Shown piece by piece: positions 1 to 7,206 of a stretch of DNA of 64,000 nucleotides. A program made the position numbers and the translations under genes. The stretch is from NCBI RefSeq assembly GCF_015476115.1, contig NZ_CP064295.1:3590001-3654000 (forward strand). Direction: 5' to 3'. A model generated the notes under the pieces. The model was not told where the DNA came from, did no database searches, and was given only the letters and a program-made list of their open reading frames with translations. The DNA comes from Aegicerativicinus sediminis (GTDB taxonomy: Bacteria > Bacteroidota > Bacteroidia > Flavobacteriales > Flavobacteriaceae). Each line of letters begins with the position of its first letter. The stretch's first letter is position 1.

Positions 1-735
1 TTGATCTTGCCCAACCAAAATGGCTATCATAGATGCAATTATTGGTTGTAAATTCATAAAAACACTTACCATACTTGCCTCTAGCCGTTTTAAAGCAAAT
101 GGCATTAAAAAGAAAGCAATAATTGTAGAAAAAAGAAGGGCAAAAGCCAATAGACCATAAGCGGTTAGGTCTGCTTGATCTGAATAAATCGGTTGATCTC
201 TCAATGACCCAAAACTAAAAGGAATTGCTGCAACAGCAGAGACCAAGAACATCCATTTTGCTATGGTTAACGGATGGTATTTCATGGAAATTTTTCGAGT
301 TATTACCATATATCCCCCATAACAAAGGACACACAATACCGAAAATAACACACCCAAAAGGTGGCTTCCTCCTGAACTTCCTTGAGCATTATTAAAAAGT
401 ATCACTATAGCTGCACCAGTTATACTTATTAAAATACCCAAAACCTTTCTTATCGACACAAGCTCTTTTAGAAATATTGCGGAAAGAATAAGAACTACCA
501 CTGGGATTAGCGCCATTAATAATGAAAAAATAACAGGGGTTGTATATTCCAAGGCTTGTGAAAACAGAAATTGAGTACCAATAAAGCCCATTAACCCTCC
601 AATGGCAATCGTTACCAAATCCTTTTTTTCAATGAAACGATCCTTTTTTATAAAGAAACCTATAATCCAAAAAATCACCGTTCCAAAAAACATTCTTGTA
701 ACCGTATAGCCCATGGGGCTCATCCAGCTTTCCAT
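1..735 (-). CDS. EamA/DMT-family transporter, 5'-truncated and cut by the left window edge
   Basis: Inner-membrane drug/metabolite transporter-like protein; the substrate cannot be told from sequence. Translation from the ATG at 735 begins MESWMSPMGYTVTRMFFG and runs open to base 1 through a series of hydrophobic segments. Two EamA-like units are visible; the second starts near GSHLLGVLFSVLCVL. Full-length family members (about 300 aa, 10 spans) have a first membrane helix before the segment that aligns with the start of this protein. Here the codon directly before the ATG is TGA, and none of the three minus frames between 736 and 920 encodes such a helix. The gene may therefore have lost its first helix, or may be decaying. 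Family assignment is firm; functionality is uncertain. Confidence 0.75.
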   Translation of the reverse strand, partial: MESWMSPMGYTVTRMFFGTVIFWIIGFFIKKDRFIEKKDLVTIAIGGLMGFIGTQFLFSQALEYTTPVIFSLLMALIPVVVLILSAIFLKELVSIRKVLGILISITGAAIVILFNNAQGSSGGSHLLGVLFSVLCVLCYGGYMVITRKISMKYHPLTIAKWMFLVSAVAAIPFSFGSLRDQPIYSDQADLTAYGLLAFALLFSTIIAFFLMPFALKRLEASMVSVFMNLQPIIASMIAILVGQDQ

Positions 736-834
736 TCAAATGTAAGCATGAAATAATGGATAATGAATCAAATTTTTAAATTTTACATGTAAGTAGAATC
801 ATACAAGATCAGTATAATCATACCGTTCATCCAT

Positions 835-870
835 TTTTGTTTAAAGATTTTGTTAAATGTTTAAACAAAA
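835..870. promoter_or_regulatory. Inverted repeat upstream of the FAS1 gene
   Basis: TTTTGTTTAAA (835-845) and its exact reverse complement TTTAAACAAAA (860-870) flank a 14-bp spacer that itself contains TTTTGTTAAA. The block sits about 50 bp before the FAS1 start and could be an operator. It is AT-rich, so chance is not excluded. Confidence 0.35.
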
Positions 871-920
871 TGAATTGTACTTCATATCTTGCAGGCAGTT
901 AATCTTAAAAAATAATTGCG

Positions 921-1565
921 ATGTTACGAATGTTTACCAAATTACCCCAAATCGCACTTATCACTTTTTTAACCTTCACCCTTTCTTCATGTGATTCTGA
1001 TAGTGTGGAACCGATCCAAGATGAACCTAACATGTCTTTATATGAGACAATCGATTCCTACGCTATTAAATTTGACAATTCTACAGCAGAACGAAATGGT
1101 GCTCCTAAGAAAGGAGATGACCCAATCGCTGCTATTGCCATCGGAGGCGGATTTAATGAGTTAGTATCGGCATTATCTTATGTAGATGCAGAACTTGACG
1201 CAGGTTTGGTCAACTTATTTTTAAACGGGAAAGACCAATACACTGTTTTTGCACCAACTGATGACGCTTTCAATGCACTTTATGATTTTCTTAAAGTGGA
1301 CGGTGTTACAGATTTAGACCCCGAATTGGTATTAAATGTATTATTATATCACGTCACTGATGGAAGAAGAGCTTCTAATAGTGTAGTTCCTAAAAACGGA
1401 ATGAGGACCATTGAAACATTATTAGGTCCTACATTCGATGTGTATCCTGATTTAAAGATTATGGCTGTAGGAAATTCAGCCAATATTACCTATGCTGACA
1501 TATCAGCGTCTAACGGTATTATTCACGTTATTGATCAAGTCATTCTGCCCATAGAGGTTGATTAA
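921..1565 (+). CDS. FAS1 (fasciclin) domain lipoprotein
   Basis: Predicted SPII lipoprotein of 214 aa anchored in the cell envelope by Cys24 (lipobox LSSC after a hydrophobic stretch, residues 8-23). Residues about 68-212 form one FAS1 domain: the H1-type motif YTVFAPTDDAF, the YH motif region LLYHVTDG and the C-terminal NGIIHVIDQVILP typical of the family. FAS1 domains usually mediate adhesion or protein-protein contacts; no enzymatic role is suggested. ATG at 921 is used, but Met4 (930) is equally good because both give a functional signal peptide. The gene is monocistronic, closed by a strong hairpin at 1594-1622. Confidence 0.88.
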   Translation: MLRMFTKLPQIALITFLTFTLSSCDSDSVEPIQDEPNMSLYETIDSYAIKFDNSTAERNGAPKKGDDPIAAIAIGGGFNELVSALSYVDAELDAGLVNLFLNGKDQYTVFAPTDDAFNALYDFLKVDGVTDLDPELVLNVLLYHVTDGRRASNSVVPKNGMRTIETLLGPTFDVYPDLKIMAVGNSANITYADISASNGIIHVIDQVILPIEVD

Positions 1566-1593
1566 TTAGATTGTTAGTTAGATTGATGTTTAT

Positions 1594-1622
1594 CTAAAGG
1601 CCACTACATAAGTGGCCTTTAG
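1594..1622 (+). terminator. Intrinsic terminator of the FAS1 gene
   Basis: Perfect 12-bp stem (CTAAAGGCCACT / AGTGGCCTTTAG) with a 5-nt loop, followed by an AT-rich tract. The short U-run makes it a moderate terminator. Confidence 0.7.
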
Positions 1623-1683
1623 TTATTTAAAAAGATAAACTCTTTTATCTAAACCCTATTAGGGAATAAAATATCAGCAAAGA

Positions 1684-3393
1684 TTATTTTTTATATACTA
1701 TTTCTCCATCCTTAATTGTTTGCAGTACTTGAATATCTTTTAATTGCATTGGATCCACCTTTAAAGGGTTTTCACTTAAAATAACCATATCTGCAATTTT
1801 CCCCTTCTCTAATGTTCCTTTAGTATCTTCTTCAAAATGTTGATAAGCTCCCCAGATTGTAATTGTTTTTAACGCCTCATAAGTAGTTAATCGTTCAGAT
1901 GCACCTATAACTTTTCCACTACGAGAAACACGGTTGACAGTTGTCCATAGGATCATCATCAAATTAGGAAGTGCAACCGGAGCATCCGTGTGACTGGTTA
2001 CGATACCACATTTTTCCAGTGCAGTTTTTATCGGACTAATTTTATCTCCTATTTCCTCCCCAATTATCTGTTTATGCCAATCTCCCCAATAATAGGTATG
2101 CATAGGAAAAAGTGATGGTATAATGTGATATTTTGCTAAACTATCAATTTGATCATATCTCAAATATTGACCATGAATTAAGGTATTACGTCTTTCGGTA
2201 TTTCCATAAGAATTTGAAGCCTTACCAATTGTTTTAATCATTTGATCAATGGCTGCATCTCCATTAGCGTGTGTTAAGAGCTGCCAATTATTTTCAAAGG
2301 CCATATCCACAATATTTTGAACTTTTGATTCATCAGGGATGGCAGGGTACCCTTTATAATCGGTATCTGCTCCAGGGGGAGGAATTAAATATGGAATTGT
2401 ACGCCAAGCTGTACGGCCTTGAGGAGATCCGTCTAAGGTTAACTTTAAACCTGCTATTCGGTAATGGTTCTTATACCCTTTATTGTACCACTCAGTGTCA
2501 AATAATTCTGGCCTTGTATAATCGATATACGCAGGCACATCGATTTTTAATTTTCCTCTATTGGCAAAACTCTCTAATGTTTCGTGACTGGTAGTGGTCC
2601 TTCCTTCCTGTGCGGTCGTATAACCGAAACTAAAAGCTAATTCTTGGGCCGCAGCCAAAAACATGTCAATTTTTTCTGGATCAGTGGGTGAAAGTACTTT
2701 AAACATATTAGGGATGGCTGCAAGTTCATCCAAAGTGCCATCCGGTTCATTTGAGCCCGAAACCCTACGAATTTGACCGCCTTCAGGGTCTTTCGATTCA
2801 GAATTTATTCCTAAAATCTCCAATCCTTTACTATTTACGGTACAAAAATGACCTGAAATATGAATGGCCATAATAGGGATATCCATACTAACCTTATCTA
2901 AATCGGTCTTATTAGGATGCCTTCCTAAGATTGCGTCATCATAACCTAGCCCAACAATCCAACCACCAAAAATTTCTAGGTCATTGGAAGAGGACCATTG
3001 TTTTAATTCCACAATCAAATCATCAATTGTATTAACCTTACCATCTGGTTCAGCCAAAAGGTTAGCTGCTAAGGCCTGGCTACCTAAGGAAGTGAAATGT
3101 AAATGACCGTCAACGAAACCTGGCAATAAGGTCTTTCCATCTAAATCAACCTTGTTGATTTGGGGATATACCTCGTCTAAATCAGTTTCAGATCCAACAA
3201 AATCGATCTTTCCATCCTTAACAACCAAAGCTTCTGCATATTGCGCAGAATCTCCAACCATGGTAATAATATCCCCTCCGAAATAGGCAAAAACTCCGTC
3301 ATTTATTTCCTGATAGGTATTCGTAACATTAGGGTCCCTTTTACATGAGACTAAACACAAAGAAGTAAGTACTATTAAAATTGAAGCTTTCAT
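1684..3393 (-). CDS. Exported amidohydrolase (YtcJ-like, Amidohydro_3), lipoprotein
   Basis: Metal-dependent hydrolase of the amidohydrolase superfamily, 569 aa, probably acting on an amide, carbamate or similar N-substituted substrate; the actual substrate is unknown. The N-terminus is an SPII signal with lipobox LVSC (Cys17), so the enzyme is predicted to sit on the outside of a membrane. The beta-strand-1 metal motif is GFVDGHLHF, with later His and Asp ligands in LIHGQYL and TSHTDAPV. The C-terminal beta-sandwich closes with the common KGTLEKGKIADMVIL segment. No operon partner: the 46-aa gene upstream is divergent and the FAS1 gene is convergent. Confidence 0.88.
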   Translation of the reverse strand: MKASILIVLTSLCLVSCKRDPNVTNTYQEINDGVFAYFGGDIITMVGDSAQYAEALVVKDGKIDFVGSETDLDEVYPQINKVDLDGKTLLPGFVDGHLHFTSLGSQALAANLLAEPDGKVNTIDDLIVELKQWSSSNDLEIFGGWIVGLGYDDAILGRHPNKTDLDKVSMDIPIMAIHISGHFCTVNSKGLEILGINSESKDPEGGQIRRVSGSNEPDGTLDELAAIPNMFKVLSPTDPEKIDMFLAAAQELAFSFGYTTAQEGRTTTSHETLESFANRGKLKIDVPAYIDYTRPELFDTEWYNKGYKNHYRIAGLKLTLDGSPQGRTAWRTIPYLIPPPGADTDYKGYPAIPDESKVQNIVDMAFENNWQLLTHANGDAAIDQMIKTIGKASNSYGNTERRNTLIHGQYLRYDQIDSLAKYHIIPSLFPMHTYYWGDWHKQIIGEEIGDKISPIKTALEKCGIVTSHTDAPVALPNLMMILWTTVNRVSRSGKVIGASERLTTYEALKTITIWGAYQHFEEDTKGTLEKGKIADMVILSENPLKVDPMQLKDIQVLQTIKDGEIVYKK

Positions 3394-3561
3394 CGTTTTT
3401 GTTTGAAATTGTCCTCTTTCTAAAAATAATCTAAATTTTGTTTAATGCATTATTTATTATATGTAATACTTTTTCATCAAACCAAAAACATAATTTATAG
3501 AGTCAAGATTAAAATTATTTACTAGTTATCATTATAATGAATAACCACTTATTAAAAAATC

Positions 3562-3702
3562 ATGGACAATAACAAGAAGTCAAAAGCTCCAAAAGATAAG
3601 GATTCAAGTACAAAACATGCACGGGGAAGTAAAAACGTGCATAGTGAACATGACAATTCAACGGAGGATGGGTTTAAGCCCAATAAGAAGAAGAAAAAAT
3701 AA
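3562..3702 (+). CDS. Small charged protein (46 aa), Lys-rich
   Basis: ATG at 3562 to TAA at 3700-3702 encodes 46 residues starting MDNNKKSKAPKDKDSSTKHA and ending in a run of five lysines. It is strongly hydrophilic, with no membrane span or cysteine, and looks intrinsically disordered. It lies in the otherwise empty space between the divergent amidohydrolase gene and the convergent cold-shock gene. Lys-rich peptides of this kind are often nucleic-acid associated, but that is only inference. No promoter element matching TAnnTTTG is evident. The composition, rich in Lys, Asp, Asn and Ser, is not what AT-rich non-coding sequence usually gives. Confidence 0.5.
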   Translation: MDNNKKSKAPKDKDSSTKHARGSKNVHSEHDNSTEDGFKPNKKKKK

Positions 3703-3740
3703 CCGGGTGATTATGTTTCTTTCTTCTTAAAATACTAGTT

Positions 3741-4202
3741 CTAACTTTCTTTTACCAGTGTAACTTTTACTGCATTTAAGCCTTTGAGTCCTTTTTCTAG
3801 CTCAAAAGAAACAGTGTCATTTTCAGATATTTCATCAATAAGACCTGTATGATGGCAGAAATATTTCTCGTTGTCCACCTGATCTACAATAAATCCATAT
3901 CCTTTTGAATTGTCGAAATAAGTTACTTTACCAGTTCTGACAGGGCTTAATTCTTCCTCAGTATAAACTTTTTTAGGTGTACTTACCTCAATGCTTGATG
4001 GATCTATGTCTGATTTGGATTGTTTTTCCTGAGGTGTATCTGAAAGATTTCCATCCTTATCTACATATGCAAAAGGGATTCCACCACCACTTTCTTCACT
4101 TTCCGCCTTTCTTTCCTCTCGTTTCTTCTGTTTTTCTTTTTTCTTTTCTAATCGTTTTTTTTCTCTTTCTCGCTTATTAAATGTCTGTTGCGATCTCGCC
4201 AT
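3741..4202 (-). CDS. Cold-shock-domain protein with a long basic N-terminal extension
   Basis: A 153-aa protein. Residues 1-40 are an almost pure Lys/Arg/Glu/Gln tract (KREREKKRLEKKKEKQKKRE), likely a helical RNA-binding tail; residues 40-88 are a linker. Residues about 88-150 form a cold-shock OB fold with RNP1 KGYGFI. The RNP2 position reads KYFCHHTG instead of the usual DIFVHFS type. It probably acts as a cytoplasmic RNA chaperone. The 63-aa CspA-like gene lies directly upstream in the same direction (104 bp), with a terminator between, so the two are probably separate transcripts. The domain call is firm; the function of the extension is unknown. Confidence 0.85.
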   Translation of the reverse strand: MARSQQTFNKREREKKRLEKKKEKQKKREERKAESEESGGGIPFAYVDKDGNLSDTPQEKQSKSDIDPSSIEVSTPKKVYTEEELSPVRTGKVTYFDNSKGYGFIVDQVDNEKYFCHHTGLIDEISENDTVSFELEKGLKGLNAVKVTLVKES

Positions 4203-4256
4203 AAAAAATGTTATTGTTATTTAAAGTTATTTAATTGTTTTATACCGTTTGCCAAT

Positions 4257-4287
4257 AAAAAAGCCCATCTGAAAGAGATAGGCTTTT
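4257..4287 (-). terminator. Intrinsic terminator of the CspA-like gene
   Basis: Read on the minus strand: AAAAGCCTATCT, loop CTTTC, AGATGGGCTTTTTT; a 12-bp stem with one G-U pair and a run of U. It lies 20 bp after the csp stop and before the next cold-shock gene. Confidence 0.8.
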
Positions 4288-4306
4288 AAAAATTAAAATT
4301 TATGTC

Positions 4307-4498
4307 TTAAACGATTCTTACGTTCGTTGCATTCATTCCTTTTTTTCCTTGCTCTAAATCAAACTCAACTTCATCGCCTTCGCGAATTTCATCAATTAAT
4401 CCAGAAACGTGTACAAAGTGTTCTCTATCAACACCCTCTTCGTTAATAAATCCAAAACCTTTGGAATTATTGAAGAACTTAACTGTTCCTTTACTCAT
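4307..4498 (-). CDS. Cold-shock protein, CspA family
   Basis: A 63-aa single cold-shock domain, the usual size of the family. RNP1 is KGFGFI (residues about 13-18) and RNP2 is EHFVHVSG. It binds single-stranded nucleic acid and acts as an RNA chaperone during cold shock or growth transitions. The very short, A/T-only stretch directly before the ATG (about 20 bp) is typical of strongly translated genes in Bacteroidota. The separate terminator downstream suggests an individually controlled transcript. Confidence 0.95.
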   Translation of the reverse strand: MSKGTVKFFNNSKGFGFINEEGVDREHFVHVSGLIDEIREGDEVEFDLEQGKKGMNATNVRIV

Positions 4499-4631
4499 TT
4501 TAAAAAATTTTATTTATAATATGCAAAGGTGGGGCTAATTATTTGATTTTCTTTAATTTATTTGGTTTATTTTGAAATAAAACTTGAAACATCCTAAGTG
4601 TTAGTTAATTGTATTCAACTACTTGGATGTA

Positions 4632-5480
4632 TTATTCAATTTCCAACATATAGCCAACGCCATGAACATTAGTAATTTTGATTTCAGGATCCAGTTTTAA
4701 TTTTTTCCGAATCTTGGAGACGTAGGTGTCTAAACTTCTACCTACAATAACACCTTTATCTTCCCATACCTTTTTTACTAGGGTTTCCCGTGGAATTATT
4801 TGGTTGGGCATAGCGGAAAATAGTTGTATTAATTCACATTCTTTATTGGATAGTTTAATCTCGATACCATCATGTTCCAATTTATGCTCCAACTCGTAAA
4901 ACTTAAATTTCCCGAGACGAACAAAATTTGCCCTATCTGAATTTGTTGGCGGTATATCTTCACTTCTACGGTATAGAAAAAATACGGTTAAACCTAAAAA
5001 TGCCAATCCAATATAAATTGGGCCCTTATTATAAAACTGGGAATCTGAACTTTCTTTAAATTTCAAATGGATGGAATAGCAACTCTTCGGTAAATTTCTT
5101 CCTAGACAGGGAATGATATTCTCATCAACCTCCCCATTCATTTCATAGCTATAAGCCACGACACCATTATCACAATGTAAAACTTCTACTAAATATTTTT
5201 GTGGCAATTTAGATTTAAGGATGCTTTCTTGTATTGTATGAACCAGAGTATCTGGGTAAATTTCCAAATTGTCCTCAAAAGATAAGCTGAATTTTTTAGG
5301 CGCAATTTCTATCACAGGAAGCACTAAAGAGGTATGATCATAATTGTTAAGCAGTAAATTATGCCCAACGTCTCTCATTGCCAACTTTCCTTTTTCAGAA
5401 AAATTGTCATCCGAAACTGATGAACAGCCTAAGGTGAATAAAATCCCTAAATAAATTAGTTGTCTAATAAATTTTGCCAT
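4632..5480 (-). CDS. Membrane-anchored winged-helix transcriptional regulator (ToxR-like one-component regulator)
   Basis: A 282-aa one-component regulator. Residues 5-18 form an N-terminal signal or anchor ending in Cys19 (context TLGC, an imperfect lipobox). Residues about 20-152 are an extracytoplasmic sensor-like region with three cysteines (103, 125, 134). Residues 154-170 form a membrane helix followed by RR. Residues about 187-282 are an OmpR/PhoB-type effector domain, with recognition helix around GRSLDTYVSKIRKKL and wing HGVGYML. This puts the DNA-binding domain at the C-terminus in the cytoplasm, the mirror image of ToxR. It is divergent from yceI; the 138-bp intergenic region carries phased repeats suited to such a domain. 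There is no receiver domain or kinase partner. The architecture is clear; the signal sensed is unknown. Confidence 0.85.
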   Translation of the reverse strand: MAKFIRQLIYLGILFTLGCSSVSDDNFSEKGKLAMRDVGHNLLLNNYDHTSLVLPVIEIAPKKFSLSFEDNLEIYPDTLVHTIQESILKSKLPQKYLVEVLHCDNGVVAYSYEMNGEVDENIIPCLGRNLPKSCYSIHLKFKESSDSQFYNKGPIYIGLAFLGLTVFFLYRRSEDIPPTNSDRANFVRLGKFKFYELEHKLEHDGIEIKLSNKECELIQLFSAMPNQIIPRETLVKKVWEDKGVIVGRSLDTYVSKIRKKLKLDPEIKITNVHGVGYMLEIE

Positions 5481-5490
5481 AAAGCGTATC

Positions 5491-5507
5491 CTGTAATATA
5501 TCTGTAA
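5491..5507 (-). promoter_or_regulatory. Putative operator, inverted pair next to the regulator gene
   Basis: CTGTAA at 5491-5496 and again at 5502-5507, an exact 11-bp period; on the minus strand this is TTACAG-N5-TTACAG. It is the same core as the five plus-strand repeats at 5529-5577 and lies 11-27 bp before the regulator's start codon, consistent with autoregulation. Confidence 0.5.
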
Positions 5508-5528
5508 AGAACATGATTATCAGGGTAT

Positions 5529-5577
5529 TTTACAACTCTTTACACTTCTTTTACAATCTTTTGACACTTTCTTGACA
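5529..5577 (+). promoter_or_regulatory. Five phased TT(T/G)ACA direct repeats, putative winged-helix operator
   Basis: TTTACA at 5529, 5539 and 5550, then TTGACA at 5561 and 5572: five direct repeats with steps of 10, 11, 11 and 11 bp, i.e. on one face of the helix. OmpR/PhoB-family winged-helix domains bind such tandem half-sites in head-to-tail arrays. The array ends 10 bp before TAGTTTCG (5587-5594), one mismatch from TAnnTTTG, the likely yceI -7 element. Confidence 0.6.
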
Positions 5578-5618
5578 GTCCGACTTTAGTTTCGTCTCAA
5601 ATTAAAATCTAAACAAAA

Positions 5619-6197
5619 ATGAACAAACTATTTTTTACAATCGCCTTAACTGTTTTAGCGTTTACATTATCAAATTCCCAAACTAAAAATGAAGTAATTA
5701 AAACAATTTCAATATCAGAGAGCGTGGTTAACTGGAAAGGATCTATGCTGTTCAGTTTTGGAGGGCATTATGGTACGGTTAATTTCAAGGATGGAACATT
5801 AAAATTCAATTCGGGAAAACTTACAGGAGGAACTTTCATCGTTGACATGACCACAATGGTGAATACCGATGGAGGTTTTAACGAAGGATTAATGGACCAT
5901 CTGAAAAATGAAGATTTTTTTAATGTGCCAAAATACCCTTCTGCAACTTTTGTGATTACCGAAATTGAGGAATTAAAAGATGGCAACCTGCGAATAACCG
6001 GTGATCTGACTATAAAAGGAATGACCAAATCTGTATTTGCAGAGGCTAAGTTGGATAAAACAAACAATAAATTTGAAACACGGTTAAAGATAGATCGTAC
6101 TGATTGGGATATCGTTTATGGGGCAAAAGGCCATGTTAATATAAAAGACTATGCTATTTCTGACGCAATAGAGTTGGAAGTTGAAATTCAATATTAA
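5619..6197 (+). CDS. YceI-family protein, secreted lipid-binding-like lipocalin fold
   Basis: A 192-aa exported protein: signal peptide at residues 1-20 (ends SNSQT), then one YceI domain. Family signatures are visible: a VNWKGS-like first strand, the F.VDMTTM strand, HLKNEDFFNVPKYPSATFVI in the middle (the loop most conserved in YceI proteins) and ITGDLTIKGMTKSV. YceI proteins form a barrel that binds polyisoprenoid-like lipids in the periplasm, and some respond to stress. It is divergent from the membrane winged-helix regulator, with the repeat array upstream, so it is probably that regulator's target. Start at ATG 5619. Confidence 0.93.
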   Translation: MNKLFFTIALTVLAFTLSNSQTKNEVIKTISISESVVNWKGSMLFSFGGHYGTVNFKDGTLKFNSGKLTGGTFIVDMTTMVNTDGGFNEGLMDHLKNEDFFNVPKYPSATFVITEIEELKDGNLRITGDLTIKGMTKSVFAEAKLDKTNNKFETRLKIDRTDWDIVYGAKGHVNIKDYAISDAIELEVEIQY

Positions 6198-6233
6198 TGG
6201 TCAAGGACAAACTTCACTTAAATCTGAAAAATC

Positions 6234-6404
6234 TCATTTACCTTTTTTTCTATACCAAAAGAAGTACAATAATATCAACACTATAGGTAAGATAATATAT
6301 ACAACAAGATCGAAAGGATTGGATATATCTATTGCAGAATTATTGTCAGGATGAGGAACATCCGTGGGTATTTGCATTGATAGATAAAATGGGAAATTAG
6401 ACAT
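6234..6404 (-). CDS. Small single-span membrane protein (56 aa)
   Basis: ATG (6402-6404, minus) to TGA (6234-6236) encodes 56 aa: a polar N-terminus with MQIPTDVPHPDNNS, then the motif ISNPFDLVVYIILPIVLILL forming one membrane helix, then a basic tail WYRKKGK. The Pro/Asp-rich juxtamembrane segment and the NPFD box before the helix resemble small conserved flavobacterial membrane proteins that I recall but whose function I do not know. It lies alone between the convergent yceI and the downstream membrane-protein gene, filling what would be a 400-bp gap. The remaining 195 bp up to 6599 show nothing further. Confidence 0.65.
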   Translation of the reverse strand: MSNFPFYLSMQIPTDVPHPDNNSAIDISNPFDLVVYIILPIVLILLYFFWYRKKGK

Positions 6405-6599
6405 ATGTAAATAGAATGATGAAATGTAAGTTAACTATTGTTTGATAGAATTGGCATGCTTTTTAGATTATTCTAACACTCTTCCCTCCTATCAAATACG
6501 ATGAAATAAAAATAATTTTTAATTTACTTTGTATTTCAAAGTACTTTATATAATTTTACTTCCGAAATTAAAACATTAATTATCTAATTTTAATTATAC

Positions 6600-7163
6600 A
6601 TGGAAACCGAAATGAAACTAGGCAAGTCAGCTCTCACAGTGGCAATTGTCACAATTTTATTATTAATGATCCCATTTGTAGCAATGCAAATATCTGGTGA
6701 AGTAGATTGGAGTTTTATGGATTTTGCCATCATGGGTACTCTTATTTTTATAACAGGCATGGCCTATGTTACACTGACTAGGTTTGCTAGTTATTGGGTA
6801 CTAAAGTTAGCTTTCATCATTACAATTGGCATCACTTTTTTTATGATTTGGGCCAATTTGGCGGTTGGATTAATTGGCTCGGGGCCGCACGCAGGCAACC
6901 TAATGTATATAGTTATCTATTTAATTGTTGCAATTGGAACCTTAAGGTACTATTCTAATCCATCAAAAATGGTTTATGTAATGTTGGCAACCATAGGTGG
7001 ATTAATACTATTAACAATTGTGGCATTTTTAGCAGGAATGCAAAATTATCACGCTAGCTCAGCTTCAGAAATATTAATGGTAAATGGTTTCTTTATAGTA
7101 CCATATGCCATTGCGGCCATTTTATTCAGGGATGCAGCAAGAAAATTGAAATCTAAAAACTAA
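6600..7163 (+). CDS. Integral membrane protein with six predicted helices, unknown function
   Basis: A 187-aa hydrophobic protein with six likely membrane segments (residues about 11-30, 39-58, 67-89, 100-115, 123-145, 157-177) and a basic C-terminus ARKLKSKN. There is no catalytic or transport motif I recognise. Met5 (MKLGKSA) could be the true start. The gene is alone on its strand and ends at a bidirectional terminator shared with the convergent mscS gene. I cannot assign it to a family with a known role. Confidence 0.75.
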   Translation: METEMKLGKSALTVAIVTILLLMIPFVAMQISGEVDWSFMDFAIMGTLIFITGMAYVTLTRFASYWVLKLAFIITIGITFFMIWANLAVGLIGSGPHAGNLMYIVIYLIVAIGTLRYYSNPSKMVYVMLATIGGLILLTIVAFLAGMQNYHASSASEILMVNGFFIVPYAIAAILFRDAARKLKSKN

Positions 7164-7179
7164 AATACTACTTATACAG

Positions 7180-7206
7180 AGCCCTCATTTAATGAGGGCT
7201 TTTTTA
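7180..7206. terminator. Bidirectional terminator between convergent genes
   Basis: AGCCCTCATT / AATGAGGGCT stem (10 bp) with a minimal loop and TTTTTT on the plus side. It overlaps the last codons of the mscS gene on the minus strand. Confidence 0.8.

Noticed and set aside
2271-2594. Open frame of 107 codons on the plus strand inside the amidohydrolase gene
   Set aside because: It lies wholly antisense to a well-supported gene with clear motifs, and its translation shows no domain or signal.
5561-5577. TTGACA copies as sigma70-type -35 boxes
   Set aside because: Bacteroidota sigma A uses TTG/TAnnTTTG rather than TTGACA/TATAAT, and the two copies belong to a five-unit phased array.
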